NCBI GenBank assembly: GCA_964436045.1
Contig: CAYTBN010000025.1
Span: 28,722-92,721 of the forward strand
DNA: 64,000 nt
Source: CAYTBN01 sp964436045
GTDB taxonomy: Bacteria; Myxococcota_A; UBA796; UBA9615; CAYRNR01
Direction: 5' to 3'
Part shown: one piece after another, positions 58,554-64,000 of the stretch
Layout: every line of letters begins with the position of its first letter
How positions within the stretch are numbered: position 1 is the stretch's first letter
Made by a program: the position numbers and the translations under genes
Notes under the pieces: model-generated
What the model was told of the DNA's origin: nothing
Databases searched by the model: none
The model's input: only the letters and a program-made list of their open reading frames with translations

Positions 58554-60870
58554 GTGGGACCAAGATCGGGTTCGCTCACGCGCCAGCAACTCCTCGACGA
58601 GGATCTGGGCTGGCTGTTCGACTCCACCTTCCTCGTGCACCTGAGCCGCGACGAACAGGACGAGGTGGTCGGCATGATGGAGCGCCGGAAGTACCGGCGG
58701 CAGGCGTACAGCGTACATCATCGAGATGGGCCGGCGCCCCGCGGGCGTGAATCTGCTCGTCGCGGGCAAGGCTGTGGTCCTGGTGATGGACGCGAAGGGC
58801 GCCAAGACAGCGGTCGCCAGCCCGGGGCCGGGACAGCTGCTGGGCGAGATCGCCCAGGTCAACGACTCCCCTGCGATCGCCTACGTCCAGGCCAGTGGCG
58901 ACGTGGAGGCGCTGTGGTTGTCCACCGAGAACTTCCGGCACCTGTACCGTCACCGCGAGAGCTTCCGCCGCCACATCGACGATCTGGTGGAGATTCGCGG
59001 CCGGTGGTCCGAGCTGATGGAACTCCTGACCGCCAACCCCTACCTGCGCACGCTCGGTCGGGATGACGTCGGGCGGATCCTCTCGTCCTGCGCGGTGCTC
59101 CGAGCAAATCGCGGCGAGAAGGTGATCCGGGCCGGTGAGCTGGGCGAGGATGCCTTCATCCTGGTTCGCGGAACGCTGGAGGTGCTCGGACCGAAGCAGG
59201 GCGCTCTCCCGCGCCAGAAGGTCAAGAGCTTCCAGCCCGGCGAGCTGGTCGGCGAGGTGGCGCTGCTGATGCAGACGCCCCGGACCGCCGACGTGGTCGC
59301 CGGGCAGGCCGGGGACACCGAGCTCCTGCGGATCGCCGGCGCCACCTTCGTCGAGATCGTCAACCGCAACCCGATGTTACGGCGGCAGATCAGCCAGGCG
59401 GTGGCTGCGATGGGTCTGGAGCTCGGCCCGGGTACCCGGCCGGCCACCGAACAGAGCGTCCCCTACGTGTGCGGCGCCGGCGCGGGACTGGGCGCGACCA
59501 CCCTGGCCTATGGTCTCGCCGGCGCGCTGCGGGATGCGGTGGACGTACTGGTGGTGGATCTGGATGGCGAGGACAGCGCACGGCGGCTGGGACTCGGCGT
59601 GACGGACACGACCGTCGCCGCCATCGAGGTCCACGAGGCAAAGGTCCCCGAGGACTGGCGCTTTCGGGTGATCTGGCCGCGGCGTCCCGGGGACGGGGCG
59701 GACCTGCTGGACGCGCTCCGCTCGGACCCCTCGATGGCCGAGTCCAACACATTTGCGTTGTTCACCGGCCGGCTCGCCAGCGCAGAGGCCCGGGAGACCT
59801 TCCGCAGGGCCAACGACGTGATCGTCGTGCGCTATGGCGACCAGGACATGGCCAACGTCCCCCTGCAGAGCCATCATCACCTGTTCCAGGCTATGCGATT
59901 GAAGCCCGATGTCTCCCTGCCCATCGCCACCAACCGCAAGACGGCCCGCATGCCGGATGATCTGGCGACGCCGACGGCGTTCTGGCGTCAACGGGACCTC
60001 GCGGGCATCTCAGGGGAGAGCACGCCATTCGGCCGGGCCAGCAACCGCGTTGCTCGGCTGCTGCGAGGCAGCAGTGTAGGCGTCGCCCTGGGGGGCGGCG
60101 GGGCCTTTGGATTCGCCCACGTCGGGCTGCTGCGGGTGATGCGTGAGGCCGGCATTCCGGTGGACTTCGTGAGCGGCACATCCTTCGGCGCCCTGGTCGG
60201 CGCCCAGTACGTGGCCGGCGACATGGAGGCCCTCGACCAGCTGACCTCCAAGGGCAAGCAGCTGCTGGCGATCACCTGCGGCGGATTGATGTTCCCCCAG
60301 CTGTGCGGCAAGTACATCGACCGGCTCAACGGCAAGACGAAGATGTCGGAGACCGAGGTCCCCTTCTATCCCGTCGCCCTGAACCTGATCACCGGCCGGG
60401 AGTACGTCCTTCCACGGGGTACGCTCGGTGATGCCGTGCACTCGGCGTCGTGCCTGCCGGGCATGTTCCCCGCCTGGCGCCTGAGTGCGGGCACCCGACT
60501 GGTGGACGGTGGGCTGATCAACAACGTCCCGGTCTCGACCCTGTTCGACGTGGGCTCCAACATCGTGCCCCCGAACCCGGAGGGGGCGAGCGTACCGTTC
60601 GGCAACCGGCCACTCGCCACGAAGCTGCCGATCTTCGGCATGCTGGAACGGATCGACGACCTGACCCGGGCAGTGACCAGCATGATGTCCCAGAACGGCC
60701 GCGATCGAGCCGTCCAGGCCGACTTCCTGTTCGACCTCCAGCTCGAGGGATTCGAGGCCCACGATTTCCACAAGGGCGCCGAGATCTCCCGCCTGGGCTA
60801 CGAGCAGGCGCATCTCATGCTGGATGACATCAAGTACGCGTACGCCAACGACGTGTCGATCCGGTTCTGA
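58554..60870 (+). pseudogene. Patatin-like phospholipase with two cNMP-binding domains, disrupted by a 7-bp duplication
   Basis: An NTE/RssA-type patatin of about 769 residues once the frame is mended. Order: cNMP-binding domain 1 (STFLVHLSRDEQDEVVGMM ... GQLLGEIAQVND); domain 2 (LGRDDVGRILSSCAVLRANRGEKVIRAG ... GELVGEVALLMQ); a degenerate MinD-like section (GAGAGLGATTLAYGLAGAL); and the patatin domain with GGGGAFGFAHVG, nucleophile Ser in GTSFG and Asp in DGGLINNVP. GTG 58554 (AGGGGGAAC upstream) starts domain 1, but the frame breaks at a tandem GCGTACA GCGTACA (58704-58717). With one copy removed the protein reads QAYIIEMGRRPAG without a gap. As the sequence stands, translation could restart only at ATG 58726 and would lose part of domain 1. 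The gene converges on an adenylate cyclase. Confidence 0.85.
58704..58717. repeat. 7-bp tandem duplication causing a frameshift
   Basis: GCGTACA is present twice in direct contact. Removing one copy joins the two reading frames of the patatin gene through a normal cNMP-binding domain. Confidence 0.85.
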
Positions 60871-60891
60871 CCCCGCGCCGCTCCGAACATA

Positions 60892-61050
60892 GGGCCCGTC
60901 AGGAAATAACTCCACGTTTTGGTGCGGCGATCCATCCTGGCTGGCGGCGTCGCTCATCGGTCGCAATGTGAAGACATTGCTCCCTCTTCGTAACTCGCCA
61001 TCCCGGCGCCTCACCCCCCCAAATTCGTGGACTTATTCCCTGACGGACCC
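60892..61050. mobile_element. 159-bp MITE-like element with 24-bp inverted ends
   Basis: The left end (60892-60915) and right end (61027-61050) are inverted copies that match at 21 of 23-24 positions with one single-base gap, both starting GGG(C/T)CCGTCAG. The interior is visibly less GC-rich than the flanks and holds a perfect hairpin (GCAATGT GAAG ACATTGC, 60963-60980). There is no coding capacity. It lies exactly between the patatin stop (60870) and the stop codon of the cyclase gene (61053-61051). A target duplication cannot be defined with certainty. Confidence 0.65.
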
Positions 61051-63339
61051 TTACTTGGAACTGAAGGTGTGGGCGCCGTCCCAGCCCGGGGATGGTGGCT
61101 GCACGCGAAACGCCCGCACCCGCTCCAGCATCACTGTGCCAGGCCCATCCCCCGGGTGGCTCTCCAGGACCCGCTGGAAACCTGCCTCGGCTTCGTCCCA
61201 TCGCTGGGCGCGCATGTGTTCGAGTGCCCGTTCGTACTCGGGGACGTGGGCCGGGATCTCCTCGCCGGCCTCGCCGAGGAGCTCGTAGAGGGTCACCGAC
61301 GCGGCCCGTCCCTTGACCTGGACCCGGTCCACCTCGCGGAAGGTGAACGCCTGGCCGACGGCGTTGCGGGTCGCCTCGCTGACCAGGCAGTCCACGTCGT
61401 ACTTGCGGGTCAGGCCCTCGATGCGGGACGCCAGGTTCACCTCGTCCCCCAGCGCGGTGTACTCGAACCGCACGGCCGATCCCATGTTCCCCACCACGGC
61501 GATCCCCGAGTTGATTCCGATGCCGACCCGAAGCGGCTCGTCCAGCTCTCCTGTTGCCGCCCACCGGCGATTCACGACCTCGATCGCCCCGAGCTTGGCG
61601 AGGGCCGCGCGGAGTGAATGTTCAGCGTGTCTCGGATCGTCCAGGGGTACCCCGAACAGCGCCATCACCGCGTCGCCGATGTACTTGTCCAGCATCCCCC
61701 GGTTGTCCTGGATCGCGACCGTGGCCTCCCCCAGGTACTCGTTGAGCAGGCTGGCGAGGCGTTCGGGCGGTAGCTTCTCGGAGATCCCGGTGAATCCGAA
61801 GATATCCGAGAACAGGATGGACAGCTCGCGCCGCTCTCCACCGATGCGGACCTCGTCCGGAGAGGCCACCATCCGGCTGACCACCTCCGGCGCCACGTAG
61901 CGGCCGAACAGGTCGATCACCTTCATCCGTTCGGCGCGCTCGCGGCGCCGTTGCGCGGCCTCCTGGCCGAAGCGCAGTGCGGTCAGGCACCCGAACAGCA
62001 AGCCGATCTCCGCGGTCCACGGCACCACGTGAACCCACAGATCGGCCCGGGAGAACGCGGCCTGGGACAGGCCGATCCCGGCCGCTGCCACGAGGGCGGA
62101 GAACGCCGTACCCAGCCACAGGGGCGCCCGTGCGAGCACGATCGCCAGTATCGCGCCGATGAAACCCAGCACCAGCCACTCGAGTAACCACAGCCAGCTC
62201 GGGCGCTCGAGGAAACGATCCTCGAACATGTTGTCCATCACCGTCGCGTGGATCTGCATGGCCGGGGAGGCTGCGGAGAACGGGGTGTCACGGCGATCCC
62301 ACAGCCCCACAGCCGATGGGCCGAGGATGACCGACCGGCCGGTGACCACACCACGGACCGTGGCAGCCTCGCTGGCGTTGCCCTCCTGCGACACCGCCTC
62401 GAGCACCTCGGCCAGGGAGACGGTGGGGAACGTGCCCTGGGGACCGACGTAGTTGATCAGCGCCGCGCCCGACCCGTCCAGCTCGATGTCGATGCCGGGC
62501 CCCGTGAGCCTGGGGTTCTGGACGCTGCCGGTGAGGCTCAGCGGGGTACCGTCACCGTCCAGCGCCGTGTGCGTACCGGCCACAGCAACCGCCTCGATCG
62601 ATGGGTAGAGCTGATCCTCGAACTCGATGGCGAACTGGGTCCGCCGCACGATCCCGCCCTGGTCTACCCTCAGGTTGAGGTGCCCGATCGGCATGCTCCT
62701 GGACAGGAACCGGTCGTGGGGTGGGTGAACGCCGGTGCCGGCCAACATGTGGGTCTCGCCGCCGCGGAGGTGGGCGTCGATATCGAGCGCCTCGCGAGAG
62801 AACTTGTCCACCCGCTCCCGCTCGATCAGCGGCGGCGCCTCCTGGGTCTCCGTGTAGAAGAAGTAGCCGACGACGATTGGAACGTCACATCCGGTCAAGG
62901 CCTCGATGAGCGCGTCGTCCGCCGCCGTGTCGCTGGCCTCGGTGAACACGAGGTCCACCACGACCTGCTCGGCCCCCAGCTCGCCCAGGGCGCACAGCGC
63001 GTCGGCCAGCACGCGGCGGTCGAGGGGAAACCGGCCGTACCGATCGATCGTGAACTGGTCGATAGCCGCCAGCGCCACCCGCGGGGACGGTTCCAGGGGA
63101 CCCCGCATCGAAAAGCGGGTGTCGAGGATCGCCCCCTCCAGCCGATCGGCCAGCCCCAGGGGGATACCGAGCCGGTCTCCCGCGAAGATGGCGACGACAA
63201 ACACGAAGACGATGGCCAGGCCAACGGCGGTGGCTATCCACCGGTCGCGGCGCCTGGTCCGTGCCTCGTCCGTCGTACCCGGCGGCGTTTCTTCGGGGGC
63301 CGGGGGCGCACTCCCCGCGGCGGCTGTCGATGTCGTCAT
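61051..63339 (-). CDS. CHASE2-domain adenylate/guanylate cyclase with TPR-like tail
   Basis: A protein of about 762 residues. A first membrane helix (WIATAVGLAIVFVFVVAIFAG) precedes an extracytoplasmic CHASE2 sensor (LDTRFSMRGPLEPSPRVALAAID ... GYFFYTETQEAP), then three membrane helices. A class III cyclase domain follows, with metal sites SDIFGFT and GDAVMALFG, LDKYIGD (purine-binding Lys), and ALGDEVNLASRIEG giving the Asp, Asn and Arg of a complete adenylate cyclase. The C-terminal 60 residues (EYERALEHMRAQRWDEAEAGFQRVLE) look like a TPR. GTG 63360 and ATG 63354 are alternative starts; ATG 63339 is chosen for GGAAAT upstream, without strong support. The stop abuts the MITE-like element. 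It faces a cNMP-binding patatin. Confidence 0.9.
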   Translation of the reverse strand: MTTSTAAAGSAPPAPEETPPGTTDEARTRRRDRWIATAVGLAIVFVFVVAIFAGDRLGIPLGLADRLEGAILDTRFSMRGPLEPSPRVALAAIDQFTIDRYGRFPLDRRVLADALCALGELGAEQVVVDLVFTEASDTAADDALIEALTGCDVPIVVGYFFYTETQEAPPLIERERVDKFSREALDIDAHLRGGETHMLAGTGVHPPHDRFLSRSMPIGHLNLRVDQGGIVRRTQFAIEFEDQLYPSIEAVAVAGTHTALDGDGTPLSLTGSVQNPRLTGPGIDIELDGSGAALINYVGPQGTFPTVSLAEVLEAVSQEGNASEAATVRGVVTGRSVILGPSAVGLWDRRDTPFSAASPAMQIHATVMDNMFEDRFLERPSWLWLLEWLVLGFIGAILAIVLARAPLWLGTAFSALVAAAGIGLSQAAFSRADLWVHVVPWTAEIGLLFGCLTALRFGQEAAQRRRERAERMKVIDLFGRYVAPEVVSRMVASPDEVRIGGERRELSILFSDIFGFTGISEKLPPERLASLLNEYLGEATVAIQDNRGMLDKYIGDAVMALFGVPLDDPRHAEHSLRAALAKLGAIEVVNRRWAATGELDEPLRVGIGINSGIAVVGNMGSAVRFEYTALGDEVNLASRIEGLTRKYDVDCLVSEATRNAVGQAFTFREVDRVQVKGRAASVTLYELLGEAGEEIPAHVPEYERALEHMRAQRWDEAEAGFQRVLESHPGDGPGTVMLERVRAFRVQPPSPGWDGAHTFSSK

Positions 63340-63388
63340 GAGATTTCCGGCCATTATCACAGGCGGGGCTGCTGGAAGTCAGGTTTGT

Positions 63389-63394
63389 TACCCT
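63389..63394 (+). promoter_or_regulatory. -10 element of a predicted leaderless transcript
   Basis: TACCCT ends 7 nt before the TTG at 63402, the in-frame start of a lipoprotein signal peptide that has no Shine-Dalgarno sequence. Confidence 0.4.
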
Positions 63395-63401
63395 GAACCC
63401 G

Positions 63402-64000
63402 TTGAGAGCGAGATGGCTGACGCTGTTGACGCCCTGGATCACGGCGATCTTCGCCGGGTGCCCGGCCACGCCTGTGGAACCCGACCCGGTGGTCTCGCTG
63501 GGTCTGACCGTGCACCTGGAGCGCAACGGGATCCTGGACAGCGAGGAGCACTATCGCGACTACCTGGTCGAGCTGGGGGACATGGTGAGCTTGGCCGAGG
63601 GGCACGGGGCCCGGCTCACGGTGGAGTCCCGTCACCTGACCCAGGCGATCCTGACCCACGAGGACGATCCGCTGGACAACCTGCTGATCGAGCTCAGCTC
63701 GGCCGGCCACACGGTGGGAGTCCACGCGGACATCGGGATCGAGGACGGCCTGACGCAGGAGCTGTTCACCGAGCAGCTGACCGCAGGACGCGCGGAGCTG
63801 GCGCAGGTCGGCATCGAGGCCCGCCACGTGTCCGGCATCTGTTCGCCCCTGGACTGGGTTACCGCGGCCGCGGCCGCGGGGTTCACGTACTCGACCGGCC
63901 AGGTCGCCTTCTGTCTCAGATCCCTGCCCGAGGATGACCAGCCCGAGTGGGTCCGCGATTGTGAGTTCCCATGGGACTGTCATCAGCCCTACCCGGACAC
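63402..64000 (+). CDS. Polysaccharide deacetylase-like lipoprotein (partial)
   Basis: The gene runs off the right edge. From TTG 63402 it codes a lipoprotein signal (WLTLLTPWITAIFAGC, then PATPVEP). A beta/alpha domain follows: VSLGLTVHLERNGILDSEEHYRDYLVELGDMVSLAEGHG (ends only are diagnostic), SAGHTVGVHADIG, HVSGICSPLDWVTAAAAAGFTYSTG. The pattern 'strand, GHTVGVH, then S/C-P...W...AAxAGFxY' recalls the NodB-type polysaccharide deacetylase barrel. The Asp/His metal residues are not fully visible. It is divergent from the adenylate cyclase. Confidence 0.65.
   Translation, partial: MRARWLTLLTPWITAIFAGCPATPVEPDPVVSLGLTVHLERNGILDSEEHYRDYLVELGDMVSLAEGHGARLTVESRHLTQAILTHEDDPLDNLLIELSSAGHTVGVHADIGIEDGLTQELFTEQLTAGRAELAQVGIEARHVSGICSPLDWVTAAAAAGFTYSTGQVAFCLRSLPEDDQPEWVRDCEFPWDCHQPYPD

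Overview
This 64 kb window is GC-rich, densely coded bacterial chromosome. It most likely comes from an uncultured member of the Myxococcota (the former deltaproteobacterial lineage). Three things point there: a C-terminal MYXO-CTERM-like anchor on a BNR-repeat protein (26419-29079); MopE-type Asp/Cys repeats in the same protein; and many lipoproteins whose lipobox cysteine is followed by Pro and a run of Asp-Asp-Asp-Thr-Gly repeats. No rRNA, tRNA, CRISPR array, prophage or complete insertion sequence was seen.

Layout. 1-2386: the end of a secreted protein with a PPC domain, then an ECF sigma factor / anti-sigma / secretin-N-domain operon on the minus strand. 3366-11158: a myo-inositol degradation locus on the minus strand (iolD, iolE, then a split transketolase, iolG, iolB and a flavin reductase-like gene), interrupted by one plus-strand lipoprotein gene. 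11409-20639: a UvrD-like helicase, a PlsC-like acyltransferase, a B12-type radical SAM enzyme translationally coupled to a NodU/TobZ-type carbamoyltransferase, an esterase lipoprotein, and murB. 20721-29993: lipoproteins, a GT-C-like membrane protein and a three-gene overlapping operon (GH63-like glycosidase lipoprotein, BNR/MopE/MYXO-CTERM protein, Asp-rich lipoprotein). 30012-36627: an adenine deaminase/MFS pair, an ASST-like lipoprotein, an SRPBCC protein and an ankyrin protein. 36730-38013: a decayed patch with a frameshifted gene, the remnant of a beta-helix gene and a DUF4013 gene whose tail reads into the remnant. 38118-53448: a sodium symporter, two GT-C membrane proteins, a degenerate metallo-beta-lactamase-fold lipoprotein, a DUF4097 protein, an amidohydrolase, a FecR-PASTA lipoprotein, an M61-like peptidase, a beta-helix lipoprotein and an SGNH hydrolase. 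53693-60870: small lipoprotein and membrane genes, a SpoIIM-like protein, a subtilisin and a cyclic-nucleotide-binding patatin; three genes here look frameshifted. 60892-63339: a 159-bp inverted-repeat element, then a CHASE2 adenylate cyclase convergent with the patatin. 63402-end: a deacetylase-like lipoprotein cut by the window edge.

Working together. The inositol locus holds every step from myo-inositol to 2-deoxy-5-keto-gluconate (IolG, IolE, IolD, IolB). In this window, though, the usual kinase and aldolase are absent and a two-subunit transketolase occupies the operon. The IolB product has the ketose stereochemistry a transketolase needs, so a transketolase branch of inositol degradation is the most interesting hypothesis here. 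The adenylate cyclase and the cNMP-binding patatin form a plausible signal-and-effector pair. Several genes have a consensus-like -10 box only 6-7 nt before the start codon, which predicts leaderless transcripts.

No gene-free stretch exceeds 300 bases. The two longest, 52195-52473 and 58260-58553, show nothing I recognise beyond possible promoters.
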